Of a stretch of 64,000 nucleotides of DNA, positions 1 through 9,600 are shown piece by piece. Numbering within the stretch: the first letter of the stretch is position 1; every line of letters starts with the position of its first letter. The stretch is from Acidobacteriota bacterium (GTDB taxonomy: Bacteria > Acidobacteriota > Vicinamibacteria > Vicinamibacterales > JAKQTR01), in contig JAKQTR010000038.1 in assembly GCA_029562975.1 (NCBI GenBank), positions 186,001-250,000 of the forward strand. The letters are read 5' to 3'. The notes beneath the pieces are model-generated. The model was not told where the DNA came from, searched no databases, and was given only the letters and a program-made list of their open reading frames with translations. The position numbers and the translations under genes are program-made.

Positions 1-39
1 TCGTGGTTGAAAATCGGCAATGCGTCAACGCCGCTCTTC

Positions 40-48
40 TGATATGCT
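40..48 (+). promoter_or_regulatory. extended -10 promoter element (predicted)
   Basis: TGATATGCT (TG-A-TATGCT) lies about 85 nt upstream of the GTG start of the first gene. It matches the extended -10 pattern seen before many genes in this window. No convincing -35 is seen at 17 nt spacing. Confidence 0.4.
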
Positions 49-131
49 GCCGTCGCCATGCCGCGCCCTGCCGGCTCCGGCGGCTCCGGCGGCTGCGTAC
101 GTGCGCGGGTTCATCCCCGAAAGGAGGGAGC

Positions 132-497
132 GTGAGGTACCTCTGGCCATGGTGGCGACGCCTGCTGGTGCGAGCCCTGGTGCTCGTGCTGGCGCTGGGC
201 GCCGCCCCTCTGAATTGCCTGGCGGCGCAGCCCGCCGATCCCCCCCCACCCGCACCGGCACTTGCGGCGGCGATTCAGCAGGCCGTGCAGCTGGAGGTGG
301 GCACGATGAAGAAGGTGTCGCCCAATGCTGCGCAGCAATCTGGCGCCTCGGCGGCCGAGCCCGCCCGTTTCTTCAAGACGAAGGCCGGCGTCGTCGCGCT
401 GGTGTTGCTGGCAGCAGGCACGGGATACGCGCTGTATTCCACGTCCCACGATCGCATCAAGTCGCCGAAGGTGCCGTATGGAGGGACCTGGAAATGA
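132..497 (+). CDS. small protein with two membrane segments, coupled to TonB-dependent receptor
   Basis: I do not recognise the family. The 121-aa product has an N-terminal hydrophobic segment ending in Ala-Ala (about residues 7-32, signal peptide or anchor), a Pro/Ala-rich stretch, and a second hydrophobic helix (about residues 83-101) before a short basic tail. GTG 132 is chosen because AAGGAGG sits at 121-127; upstream codons have no such site and encode low-complexity Arg/Leu sequence. The stop overlaps the start of the next gene (ATGA at 494-497), so translation is probably coupled to the receptor. Inference: an envelope accessory of that receptor. Its function is unknown. Confidence 0.65.
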   Translation: MRYLWPWWRRLLVRALVLVLALGAAPLNCLAAQPADPPPPAPALAAAIQQAVQLEVGTMKKVSPNAAQQSGASAAEPARFFKTKAGVVALVLLAAGTGYALYSTSHDRIKSPKVPYGGTWK

Positions 498-3250
498 AGA
501 CGCGCGCCTCGATTGTGATGGCGGTCTTCGTGCTCCTCTTCACGGCCGGCGCCATGGCGCAGACCCAGACCGGCACGCTGTCCGGCCGGATCATTGACGA
601 GCAGGGCGCGGTGCTGCCCGGAGTGCTGGTGACGCTGACGGGCGGCCAGGGCTCACAGACCCAAGTGACGGATACTCGGGGCGAGTACCGGTTCCAGGGC
701 CTCACCCCGGGCGTGTACGAGGTGTCGACCGAATTGACCGGGTTCGCGCCGAGGACGGAGCGGAACCTGGAAGTGGGCCTCGGCCGGACGCTCACGGTGA
801 ACCTTACGCTGAGGATCGGCGGGCTCACGGAGAGCGTCGACGTCGTCAGCAATGCCTCGACCATCGACTTGACCAGCCCGGCGACGGAAACGAAGCTCTC
901 GCACGACCTGTTGTCGGCGATGCCGCTGAACATCGGGAACTTCAATGCGGCCGCGTCGCTGCTCAACTACTCGCCCGGGATCAACTCCGGCGCCGCCTTC
1001 GGCGGCGACTCGGACTACGGCAACGCCCTGCTCATCGATGGCGTGGACACGCGCGACCCCGAGGCGGGCTCGGCGTGGGTCTTCTACAACTACAACATCA
1101 TCGACGAGGTCCAGGTCGGCGGCCTCGGCGCGCCGGCGGAATACGGCGGGTTCTCGGGCGCGGTGGTCAACACGATCACCAAGTCGGGCTCGAACGTGTA
1201 CCGCGGCCTGTTCGAGGGGCGGTTCACGAACAAGACGCTCGCCGGAAACAACATCACCGGCGAGCAGCTGAAGCTCAACGGCGCGCTGGGAGACGCCAGC
1301 AAGATCAAGAAGCTGACCGACTACACCGCTCAGCTCGGCGGTCCGATCAAGCGGGACAAGGCGTTCTGGTGGCTGAGCGTCCAGCGCTACGCGTTCAAAC
1401 AGGACCCAGTTGGCCCGGTCACGGAGCGCTCCGAGGTCAGCCCGCGGTACAACGGCAAGCTGACCTTCAACCTCACGCCGAACGACGTCCTGGTGGCCAA
1501 CTTCCAGTACGACAACTACAACATCACGGGCCGAACCGGATACCCGGGGTCTTACTCGACCGACCAGCAGACCGTGGACGAGGACTCGCCGGAGCTCGTG
1601 TGGAACGCCCAGTACCGGAAGGTCTTCAACTCCAGTACGTTCCTGGAAGCGAAGGTCAACGGGTACTCGGCCTACTACAACCTCGACCCGGTTGACTCGT
1701 CGCCGCTCCGCATCGACAACGGCACCGGCGAGTACAGCGGCGGCGCGGGGTACTATTACTACGCGGCCCGCCACCGGTACCAGCTCAACGCCGCGGTCAC
1801 GAAGTACGCGGAAGCGTTCGGCACCCACAACTTCAAGTTCGGGATCGAGATCGAGCGCAGCGGGGTCCGGAACCAGGAGGAGTACTCGTCCTGCGGCCCG
1901 GTCGGCTCGTGCTACTTTGTCGACTACTACGGCGTGCCGTACTACGCCTACTCGGGGCTGAACTACAACGTCAGGTCCTCGAACCGGCGGGAGTCCTTCT
2001 ACGTGCAGGACGCGTGGAAGAAGAACCGGCTGACGCTGAACCTCGGCATCCGGCTCGATCGCATCCGCGGGTTCAGCGATTCGCTCGACAAGATGGTCTA
2101 CACGCCGGCGGCCGCCTGGGGGCCGCGCGTCGGCGTGGTGTACGACCTCACAGGATCCGGGAAGAGCGTGCTCCGAGGCTTCTGGGGCCGCTACTTCGAA
2201 GCGCCGTCCACCAACGCGTTCTCGTACGCCGCCGGCGGCTACGAGGACTTCGTGTCCTGGTACACCGACGGCAAGACATTCGAGGAGTTCGACCGCACCT
2301 CGTCGTTCATCTACCGGATGCAGCCGAAACCCAAGCAGTTCGGGCTGGACGAGGCGAACGTCAGCTTCGAGCAGCAGATCTCCCGCAATATGCGGTTCAC
2401 GGCGACGGGGATCTGGCGCGACTTCCGGAACTTCTTTGGATCGAGCCTGCCGGACGCCAGATGGACCCCAATCCCGTACGTCAGCCCCAAGCCCCCGGGC
2501 AACGCGATCACGCTCTACCGGTGGGCGAACCGCCCGGACGAACTGACCGGCGGCGATTTCCTCATGCAGAACCTCGACGACTTCCGCTTCCTGGATCAGG
2601 ACGGCCGTCCTATCGACCATCCGGCGCCCTACCGGAGGTACAGGGGCGCGATGTTCGTGCTGACGAAGGCTCTGTCGCATAACTGGCAGGCCCAGGTCTC
2701 GTACGTGTGGTCGCGCACCAAGGGCAACATCAACAACGGCGGCCGCTCCGGTTTTGGCGGCTCGGGCTGGGAGAACCCGGTCAACTCCATCGTCAACACC
2801 GACGGGTTCATGTCCCTCGACCGCACGCACGAGATCAAGGTGATGACCGGGTATACGATTCCCAGGGTCAACGCCTCGCTCAACGCCTACGTCCGGTCCA
2901 TCAGCGGCAGCACCTACACGCCGGTGCCGTCGGCCACGGTCTCATCACGGACCTTGAACTGGACGAGTTCCCTGCGGCCGTACCTGGAGCCGTTCGGATC
3001 GCACCGCTATCCGACGCTCACGACCGTCGATCTGCGGGTCGAGAAGTCGTTCCGCCTCGGCGGCGGGCGCATTAGTGCGTGGGGCGACTTCGGGAATGTC
3101 TTCAACGTGTCGACGGTCACGGGGCGCCAGACCCGCTATCCGAACCGGACGATCACGACGCCGAGCGGCTCCTGGGTCGTCTTGTACGACAGCCCCACGG
3201 CTGTCACGCTGCCGCGCCAGATCATGATCGGCGCGCGCTGGACCTTCTAG
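494..3250 (+). CDS. TonB-dependent receptor with carboxypeptidase-regulatory-like N-terminal domain
   Basis: The 918-aa outer-membrane receptor has a signal peptide ending in Ala-Met-Ala (about residue 21). A beta-sandwich carboxypeptidase-regulatory-like domain follows (GTLSGRIIDEQGAVLPGV, about 25-110), then a plug-like region with LLIDGVDTRD and GGFSGAVVNTITKSGSN, and a long aromatic-rich beta-barrel ending in Phe (IGARWTF). This architecture is typical of the large receptor families of Acidobacteriota and presumably imports glycans or other large nutrients; the substrate cannot be read from the sequence. ATG 494 overlaps the preceding stop and starts a clean signal peptide, so longer in-frame extensions are rejected. 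I see no obvious TonB box. Confidence 0.9.
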   Translation: MKTRASIVMAVFVLLFTAGAMAQTQTGTLSGRIIDEQGAVLPGVLVTLTGGQGSQTQVTDTRGEYRFQGLTPGVYEVSTELTGFAPRTERNLEVGLGRTLTVNLTLRIGGLTESVDVVSNASTIDLTSPATETKLSHDLLSAMPLNIGNFNAAASLLNYSPGINSGAAFGGDSDYGNALLIDGVDTRDPEAGSAWVFYNYNIIDEVQVGGLGAPAEYGGFSGAVVNTITKSGSNVYRGLFEGRFTNKTLAGNNITGEQLKLNGALGDASKIKKLTDYTAQLGGPIKRDKAFWWLSVQRYAFKQDPVGPVTERSEVSPRYNGKLTFNLTPNDVLVANFQYDNYNITGRTGYPGSYSTDQQTVDEDSPELVWNAQYRKVFNSSTFLEAKVNGYSAYYNLDPVDSSPLRIDNGTGEYSGGAGYYYYAARHRYQLNAAVTKYAEAFGTHNFKFGIEIERSGVRNQEEYSSCGPVGSCYFVDYYGVPYYAYSGLNYNVRSSNRRESFYVQDAWKKNRLTLNLGIRLDRIRGFSDSLDKMVYTPAAAWGPRVGVVYDLTGSGKSVLRGFWGRYFEAPSTNAFSYAAGGYEDFVSWYTDGKTFEEFDRTSSFIYRMQPKPKQFGLDEANVSFEQQISRNMRFTATGIWRDFRNFFGSSLPDARWTPIPYVSPKPPGNAITLYRWANRPDELTGGDFLMQNLDDFRFLDQDGRPIDHPAPYRRYRGAMFVLTKALSHNWQAQVSYVWSRTKGNINNGGRSGFGGSGWENPVNSIVNTDGFMSLDRTHEIKVMTGYTIPRVNASLNAYVRSISGSTYTPVPSATVSSRTLNWTSSLRPYLEPFGSHRYPTLTTVDLRVEKSFRLGGGRISAWGDFGNVFNVSTVTGRQTRYPNRTITTPSGSWVVLYDSPTAVTLPRQIMIGARWTF

Positions 3251-3523
3251 CGCGCGGCGTTCCAGGCGTTCCCGCATCAATGAGGCGCCCCGGCGGGCCG
3301 TGCCCCCGGGGCGCTCCTCTCTGTGTGCACACCCGGACCGGCATCTCGGCGCGCCAGCGGGGGCTCCGAGAGCAAGCCGGCGCCGCGCCCGTGAACGGGT
3401 CGCCTGCCCTGCGCTCGACGAGGACCGGGCTCTCCCGCTCCGAATTCCCGATTCCAGCGCCGGCCCTGTGGCTGCGTGCTCGGCGGTCGGCCCCGCTTCG
3501 TCCGCACCACTCGTCCTCCGGTG
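3251..3523. other. intergenic region without recognisable gene
   Basis: About 270 nt between the receptor and the FdhE-like gene. I see no coding signal with a ribosome site, no strong hairpin with a T-run and no repeat. A probable -10 element lies at its right edge. Confidence 0.5.
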
Positions 3524-3529
3524 TACACT
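3524..3529 (+). promoter_or_regulatory. -10 element, predicted leaderless start
   Basis: TACACT is followed by 6 nt and then the GTG start of the FdhE-like gene at 3536. Transcription starting about 7 nt after the hexamer would begin at or next to the start codon. No Shine-Dalgarno sequence is present. Confidence 0.4.
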
Positions 3530-3535
3530 GCCCCT

Positions 3536-4402
3536 GTGACTCGTCCATCCAGGCCACGCCCCGAGCGTGCCGACTCCGCCGAGTTTGCCGCCTTCAGGCG
3601 CGTCAGGGCGGAGCACCCGGAATTGGCCAGCGCGGTGGACATGCAAGTCGAGATCGTCGTCCTGCAGCACCGGGTGGCGTCGCGCCTCACGACGCCCTGG
3701 ATCGAGCTGGATGCGGAACATGTGGCGCGGGAGCTGGCCGCAGGCCGGCCGATCGTCTCCTTCGGAGATATCCCGTTTGACTGGCGGGAGTTCCGGGTGC
3801 TGTTCCGCCTGCTGGCTGACGTGCTCGCCCGCTACGACGTCCTCGAGCCGCCGGACGTCGCCATGCTGAAGGCGATGGGGCGCGAGGGACGACCGGAAGC
3901 CCGCGAAGTCGAGGCCTGGTACCTCTCACCCTTCGAGCGCTCGCACAGCGCCGGAGCCGCGAGCTCCGCCGGAGCGCCGGACTCGCTCGCGACGGTGCTG
4001 AGCATGAGCGCCAGGCCGTTTCTGGCCCGCACGGTGGACGCCCTGCACCAGCGCGTGAACCTGGCGCCGTGGACGCAGGCCTTCTGCCCGTTCTGTGGAG
4101 GCGCTCCCGAGTTCGCCCTGCTGCCTCGAACTGGAGGGCGCCGCCTCGTGTGCGCCCGGTGCACCGCCACGTGGCCGTTTCCCGAACAGACCTGCCCGTA
4201 CTGCGGCAACGCGCTGGCGGGGTGCTCGACCTCGTTCGTGAGCACGGATCGGCGGTACCGGCTGACCGGCTGCGACGCCTGCAGGAAGTACGTCAAGGCG
4301 TTCGACGTAAGGAATGCGGACCGGCCCTTTCTGTACGACGTGGACGCCGTCGCGTCTCTGCCGCTCGACGCCGCCGCCCTCCAGCGCGGCTATCTCGGGT
4401 GA
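3536..4402 (+). CDS. FdhE-like formate dehydrogenase accessory protein
   Basis: The 288-aa product has the FdhE pattern: a helical N-terminal half and a C-terminal rubredoxin-like zinc/iron region with paired cysteines (CPFCGG, then CARC, CPYCGN, and CDAC). FdhE proteins bind iron and assist maturation of respiratory formate dehydrogenases in the cytoplasm, acting with the FdhD sulfurtransferase. No formate dehydrogenase or fdhD lies in this window, so the client is elsewhere or different. GTG 3536 is chosen because a -10-like hexamer lies 6 nt upstream; an in-frame GTG at 3521 is the alternative. The gene converges on the S11 peptidase gene across an inverted repeat. The family assignment rests on cysteine spacing and overall length. 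Confidence 0.8.
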   Translation: MTRPSRPRPERADSAEFAAFRRVRAEHPELASAVDMQVEIVVLQHRVASRLTTPWIELDAEHVARELAAGRPIVSFGDIPFDWREFRVLFRLLADVLARYDVLEPPDVAMLKAMGREGRPEAREVEAWYLSPFERSHSAGAASSAGAPDSLATVLSMSARPFLARTVDALHQRVNLAPWTQAFCPFCGGAPEFALLPRTGGRRLVCARCTATWPFPEQTCPYCGNALAGCSTSFVSTDRRYRLTGCDACRKYVKAFDVRNADRPFLYDVDAVASLPLDAAALQRGYLG

Positions 4403-4406
4403 GCGG

Positions 4407-4505
4407 TAAGCGGGGTCAGATCCAGTTAAGCGGGGTCAGATCCAGGAAAACGGGGGCAGGCCTCCATGCGAGGCCTGCCCCCGTTTTCCTGGATCTGACC
4501 CCGCT
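4407..4505. repeat. tandem 20-bp repeat leading into a perfect 35-bp inverted repeat (REP-like hairpin)
   Basis: A 19-bp unit (TAAGCGGGGTCAGATCCAG) occurs at 4407-4425 and again at 4427-4445. The second copy begins the left arm of a perfect inverted repeat: 4429-4463 pairs with 4471-4505 around a 7-nt loop (4464-4470). It lies between two convergent genes that end at 4402 and 4513, so it may serve as a bidirectional terminator. The GGGGTCAGATC core resembles palindromes mobilised by REP-associated tyrosine transposases, but no transposase gene is nearby. Confidence 0.9.
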
Positions 4506-4512
4506 CCCCTGC

Positions 4513-5625
4513 TCACATCGTCCTGCTGATAATCCAGTTGAGCAGGTGGCGGGTTTCCCAGAAGCGGCCGGCGTTCGAGTGGGCACCGAGTACGACCACG
4601 GCGACGCTTTGATCGATGGACGGCAGGCGCAGGAGCGTGGCGAGGCAGTAGCCGGAGCGGTTGATGAAGCCCGTCTTGCCGCCGCGCACGTCGATGCCGG
4701 GCGCCTCAAGCAGCTGGTTCGTGCTGTGAATCGTCACGGCGCGGCGGTCCGTCCGGAACGAGTGCGCAGGCATGCGCATGATGCCCGACAGGAACTCGTC
4801 CTCGGCCGCGCGGGAGATGAGGCGCGCCATGTCGTACGCCGAAGACACGTTGTCGGCCAGGAGGCCCGACGGATCGACGTAGTGGGTGTCGCGCAGGGCC
4901 AGCGCCGCCGCTTTCGCGTTCATCCTGGCCACGAACGCCGCGGTTCCTCCGGGCGAGGTCCGCGCCAGCGTCCGAGCCGCGGCGTTGTCCGACGCGATGA
5001 GCAGCAGGTGCAGCAGGTCCCGGCGCGACACTCGCTCGCCTGCCCGCAGGTGCGTGACGTTCGCACGGAGCGTGTCGGTGCGGCTGACCTGGACGGCGGC
5101 GTCGAGATCGGATGTCTCCTCGAGCACGCACATCGCTGTCATCACCTTCGTGATGCTGGCGATCGACCGCGCGTCGAACGCTCTTTCCTCCCAGAGCACC
5201 TGGTCCGTCGCCGGGTTGTAGATGATGGCGGCTTCGGCGCGGATGTCGGGAACGACGTCGCCCTGCTCGTCCACCTTGAAGCGCGGCGTCACCAGCGCCG
5301 CGAGTTCCCTCGCTCGCGCCGCGGCACGCGCCTTGGCAAGCCTGGCCCTGGCCGACGCGGCGGAGTAGGCGGGCTTCGCACGCCGCGCCGCCGGGGCCGT
5401 GGCCGCCCCCCCGGCTTTCGATGCAGTCCGCGCCGTCGCCGTGGCTGCGGCAGGCGCCTTCGAGGCCGGCGCGGGCTTTCCCGCCGCGCTCGATGCCGGC
5501 TTCTCGGGCGGCCTAGCGGGAGCCTTCCGGGCGGCCGTCTGTGCAGACACCGGCCCGACCGGCGCCAGCATCAGGAAGACGCCCAGCGCCGCCGCCGCCC
5601 GCTTGAGCCGTTCCAACGTCGCCAT
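4513..5625 (-). CDS. D-alanyl-D-alanine carboxypeptidase / endopeptidase, peptidase family S11
   Basis: The 370-aa penicillin-binding protein trims peptidoglycan peptide stems in the periplasm. It has a signal peptide (about residues 1-28, ending VSAQ), a long Ala/Pro/Lys-rich linker (about 29-115) and an S11 catalytic domain. All three active-site motifs are present: Ser-Ile-Thr-Lys (about 157-160), Ser-Asp-Asn, and Lys-Thr-Gly in VRGGKTGFIN. The linker is unusually long for the family and may let the enzyme reach across the periplasm or into peptidoglycan. ATG 5625 is the only start that gives an N-terminal signal peptide; the upstream in-frame extension is low complexity. An extended -10 lies about 50 nt upstream. 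Confidence 0.88.
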   Translation of the reverse strand: MATLERLKRAAAALGVFLMLAPVGPVSAQTAARKAPARPPEKPASSAAGKPAPASKAPAAATATARTASKAGGAATAPAARRAKPAYSAASARARLAKARAAARARELAALVTPRFKVDEQGDVVPDIRAEAAIIYNPATDQVLWEERAFDARSIASITKVMTAMCVLEETSDLDAAVQVSRTDTLRANVTHLRAGERVSRRDLLHLLLIASDNAAARTLARTSPGGTAAFVARMNAKAAALALRDTHYVDPSGLLADNVSSAYDMARLISRAAEDEFLSGIMRMPAHSFRTDRRAVTIHSTNQLLEAPGIDVRGGKTGFINRSGYCLATLLRLPSIDQSVAVVVLGAHSNAGRFWETRHLLNWIISRTM

Positions 5626-5675
5626 CCGCGTGTCAGTCACCTGTATCAACCAGACGACAAAGCACTTGGGGTCGG

Positions 5676-5684
5676 AGTGTATCA
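5676..5684 (-). promoter_or_regulatory. extended -10 promoter element (predicted)
   Basis: The minus strand reads TGATACACT (TG-A-TACACT), about 50 nt upstream of the S11 peptidase start at 5625. It overlaps a small inverted repeat, GTATC-5-GATAC at 5679-5693, that could be an operator. Confidence 0.4.
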
Positions 5685-5750
5685 AATCGATACGATCGAG
5701 CCAACAGAAAACGCGCCCTCGTCTGTTATCGGCGCTCGGAGGCCCAGGCC

Positions 5751-6065
5751 TCAGTCCACGCCTCGATAGGGATCGGCGCCCAGCGACTCGGGGATCTCGT
5801 AGGGATCTTCGCGCTGCAGTTCGGCCGACCGCTCGAGCAAGGCATCCCACGACTGGGGGTTGAACCCCACGACGGCGCGGTCACCGGCGACGATTGTTGG
5901 GACTTCCGGCCTCGCCGTCATTGTGAGCATGGCCCGCAGGGCTTCCACGTCGGTCGAGACGTCGAACTCGACGAAGTCGACGCCCTTCGACAGGAGGTAT
6001 GCCCGTGCCACAGGGCAGTGCGGGCACGACGGGATCGTGTAGAGCTTGTTCCGCAACGTCGGCAC
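5751..6065 (-). CDS. glutaredoxin-family protein
   Basis: The 104-aa cytoplasmic thioredoxin-fold protein begins LRNKLYTIPSCPHCPVAR. It carries a CxxC redox motif (Cys-Pro-His-Cys) near residue 13, a cis-Pro (EVPTIV) and a GF-containing segment near the C-terminus, all as in glutaredoxins. The motif differs from the classical Cys-Pro-Tyr-Cys; Cys-Pro-His-Cys is used by some NrdH/Uxx-type proteins. GTG 6065 gives the usual glutaredoxin length. The open frame continues upstream but is low complexity, and no strong ribosome site separates the candidates, so the start is uncertain. The charged tail after about residue 80 (QREDPYEIPESLG) is longer than in minimal glutaredoxins. Confidence 0.75.
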   Translation of the reverse strand: MPTLRNKLYTIPSCPHCPVARAYLLSKGVDFVEFDVSTDVEALRAMLTMTARPEVPTIVAGDRAVVGFNPQSWDALLERSAELQREDPYEIPESLGADPYRGVD

Positions 6066-6338
6066 CTGCCGCCGCGGGTGGCGCGGCCACAGTGTCGCGA
6101 GATTGACGCCCGCTGTCAACTGTTGCCAACTTCCGTCGCCGCGCAGCCTCAGCGAAAGCGCCCCGTCGCCCGACGCCTCGGCCGGGGGCCAGCCTCCCCA
6201 CGCGCAATCCGCGGGCAACCGCGGCGAATTCGGCTGATTCGGCGCGAACGCCCTGCCGCGTCCGCTCGGCGGGGCTGGCCCCGCCGGGCGGCCCTGAGTC
6301 GGCGCGAGGATTGCATAACTGTCGGCAAGGAGACCGCG

Positions 6339-6548
6339 ATGGGGCTCGTCCGACTGCTCGGGTTCTCGACGCTTTCCTGCGGCTGTGTCGTCGGCCGTTA
6401 TCGCGAGCTGGCCACGAACCGCGAACTCGCCTACATCGAGGAAAAGGGCGGGGAGTGCCTCGTGCACGAGCACCGGAGGAACCATGCCGTGCAGGCCCCT
6501 CGCGCGGCGGCATCCGCGTCCCGGTTCACTCACGCGCGCGCATCCTGA
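6339..6548 (+). CDS. conserved small protein with CxC and CxxHxH-like residues
   Basis: The 69-aa product begins at ATG 6339 behind AAGGAG (6327-6332, 6-nt spacing). The core pattern is Cys-Gly-Cys-Val-Val-Gly-Arg-Tyr, then an EKG-x-x-Cys-x-x-His-x-His segment. I recall similar short proteins in Acidobacteriota and related groups, without a named function. The two cysteines near residue 14-16 and the later Cys/His group could bind a metal ion; that is inference. The C-terminal 20 residues are basic and probably variable. It ends just before a strong bidirectional hairpin and is followed by a convergent receptor gene. Confidence 0.65.
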   Translation: MGLVRLLGFSTLSCGCVVGRYRELATNRELAYIEEKGGECLVHEHRRNHAVQAPRAAASASRFTHARAS

Positions 6549-6569
6549 CCCCGCCACGCCGTACGGAAC

Positions 6570-6603
6570 ACGGGGGAGGCGCCCCGAGGCGCGCCTCCCC
6601 CGT
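6570..6603. terminator. bidirectional hairpin terminator (predicted)
   Basis: Perfect 13-bp arms (6570-6582 and 6591-6603, ACGGGGGAGGCGC and its complement) enclose an 8-nt loop. It sits between the convergent ends at 6548 (+) and 6657 (-). There is no clear T-run, so Rho-independent strength is uncertain. Confidence 0.6.
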
Positions 6604-6656
6604 CTATGTACGCGAGACCGGGGGGCGACAGCCCCCGGCCTCGACGCGCCCGGCGC

Positions 6657-9600
6657 CTAGAAGCGGACCCGGGCGCCGAACTGGGCCTGCCAGCGCGACC
6701 GGAGGTCGGCGCGGGTGAACAGCCCCGAGTAGTTCGGCCCCATGAGCGTCGAGAGGTTGTACCGCATCTTGCCCGTGGCGGCGTCAATGCCGCCGTAGCC
6801 GATCAGGTTGGTGGAGCCGAAATTGCCGAAGTACTGCCAGCCCCAGTCCTTGTTCAGCAGGTTGAGGAAGTTGAAGACGTCAGCCGTCAGTTCGATCCTC
6901 GCCTTCCGCGGGAGCGGCACCGTGACGGCGTACCGCACGTCCAGATGGTTATACCAGGGCGCCCGGGCGTGGTTGCGGGCAATGATCTTCCCGCGGTAGT
7001 CGCCGACTTCCGCTTTTTGCAGGAAGTTGTTCAGGATGTCCCACGTCGCGGTCTGACCCGCCACGGAGCTGTACAGCACGACGTCGTCTGCCGACCCCGG
7101 GACGAACAGCAGGTCGTTGCTCGTGATCGAGTCCGTGTTGGCGTCGCCGTTGAACCCGATCGAGAACGGCCGGCCGGACTGGCCGTTGAAGAAGAACGCC
7201 AGCGAACTGCGGAGCCCCTTGAACAGAGGAATCGGCAGCGTGGCCGACAGGTTCACGCGGTGGCCCGGATCGTAGTTCGATCGCGTCAGCGGCGGATCGT
7301 TGGTGTTGAGCCCCGAGGGGTTGTTCGTCCAGTTGGATCGGGCCACGCTCGACGTCCCGTCGTTCCTCGCGTAGGCGCGCCCGTAGAGGTACGAGGCGCT
7401 CCAGGCGAACCCCCTCCGGTACGGCCGCTCGATCTTGTAGCTGACGGACCAGGACTTCCCGTCCGTCGAGTTCGACAGCAGCATGACGTCGTTCAGGTTC
7501 GTGTCGAACTTCTTGAACGTCGTGCGGCCGTCCGGCAGCGCCCCGGCCGGCACGTAGTTGATGTTCTGGTAGAAGATGTCGTGGAACGACCTCGTGTAGA
7601 CCCCTTCCGCCGTGCCCACGAGCCCCCAGGGCAGCTCATGGTCGACCCCGAACGTCCCGCGCAGGATCTCCGGGTACTTGTAGTTCGGGTCGACGACGTT
7701 GATCGTCTGGCGTCCCGTCGTGCCCCCGACGACGACCGACGGCTGCCCGTTGGGATTGGCGACGAACGGCAGCCGGTTTGCCGCGTTGTAGCTGACCGAC
7801 AGGCTCGTGAAGTCGACGCCCGTGTTGCTGTACTGGTTCGAGAGCCACACGTAGGGGGTCCGCCCGGTGAACACGCCCACGCCGCCGCGGACCTGGCGCC
7901 GCGCGCCGCTCTTGGAGAGATCCCAGTTGAACCCGACGCGCGGCGACCACATCACCGGCGCCGGGACGTTGTCGGTCTTGTAGCCGAAGTTCGCCACCGC
8001 GACGGGATTCGCGTTGGGCTTTTCCGAGAAACGCGGGATGTCCACGCGGACGCCGTAGGTCAGCGTGAAATTGCTCCGCGCCCGCCACTTGTCGCCCGCG
8101 TAGAACCCGAACTGGTACACCGGGAAGTCGGCGGCCTGCTTCGGGTTCGAGGTGTTCGAGAAGTTGTAGTTGTAGGACTGCGCCAGGCCCGCCTCGAAGT
8201 TCGCGACGCTGTTGAAGCGGTAGCCGCCGAAGGCGTACTGGATGAACAGGTTGTAGAACTTGTAGAACTCGTTGTGCGTGCCGACCGACACCGTGTGGTT
8301 CCCGAGCACCATCGTGACGTCGTCGGTCACCTCGATGATGTCCTGGTTGAGCTGGTTGGCATGCGACGAGTACTCGGTTCCGAGGTAGATGGAGGTGCCG
8401 TCCGGCATATCCACGCGCACTTCCGGGAAGTCCGGCACGCCGGGCTGCCCGCCGCGCTTGTTGCGCTCGCGCGAGTAGGTGACGCGGAACTCGTTGAAGA
8501 CCCTGCCGAAGCTGCTGTTCAACTGGCCGACGTTCGACAGCATCTTGTCCGTCATGTGATAGAAGTTCGTCGGCATCTTGAACGAAGTGCTGGACTGGTA
8601 CCCGATGTCGGCCATCGCGTCGACCCAGTTCGTCCGCAGCGTGAGCTGGTTGCGCGGCGAGACGTTCAGGTCGGCCCTCACGAACACCTTGTTGCTGTTG
8701 TTCGGGTTGCTGAACTCGCCGAAGCCGCCGACGTCGTAGTTGTACTTGGCCTTGGCGATCGCGGCCACCTGCTGCACGGTGTCGGCGTTGCCCCAGGTCT
8801 GACCGGAACTCCCGTCGATCGAGTACCCCACCGGCGTCTTCTTGCGGGCCCAGTCCACGTTGCCGAAGAAGAAGGCCTTGTTCCTCACGACCGGCCCGCC
8901 GAGGCTGACGCCGTACTGCTTGTCGCTGAACTCGCCGACCTTCGTGTCCGTGGGCGTCGGCTTGGCCGGCGTGATCACGCTCGGCAGCTTGCCGACGAGG
9001 CTTTCGTCGCGCCCGTAGAGGTAGGCGCTGCCCTTGAAGGCGTTCGTGCCGCTCTTGGTGATCGCGTTGATGCCGCCGCCGGAGAACCCGCCCTGGCGCA
9101 CGTCGTACGGCGACACGACCAGCTGGACTTCCTGGATGGCGTCGAGGCTGACCGGCTGCGTGCCCGTCTGCCCGCCCGGCGTCCCGGTGGCGGCGAGGCC
9201 GAACACGTCGTTGTTCACCGCCCCGTCGATCTGCATGTTGTTGTAGCGGTTGCTCCGGCCGGCCACGCTGACCATTTCGCCGCCGGTCGCGCTGTCCGTG
9301 TTCGTGTTGAAGTACGGCGACGTCCGGGCGAAGTCGTTCAGGCTCCGCGAGATCGTCGGCAGCGCCTCGAGCGTCTGCGTCCCGACGTTTGCGGCCGCCC
9401 CGGCCCGGGTCGTGTCGATGACCTGCGCCGCCGCCACGACGTTCACCGTCTCCTGCACCGTCTCGAGCTGGAGCGTGAACGCCACCGCCCGCGACTCGCC
9501 GAGGCCCACCTCGACGCCGGCCTGCTCCTGCTTGCGAAACCCGGTCATTTCAGCGCTCACGGTGTACGGCCCGCCGACGCGGACCGCCAGCATCGTGAAC

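Noticed and set aside
4407-4505. CRISPR-like direct repeats
   Set aside because: Only two tandem copies with no spacers, followed by a single large inverted repeat; it fits a REP-like palindrome or terminator instead.
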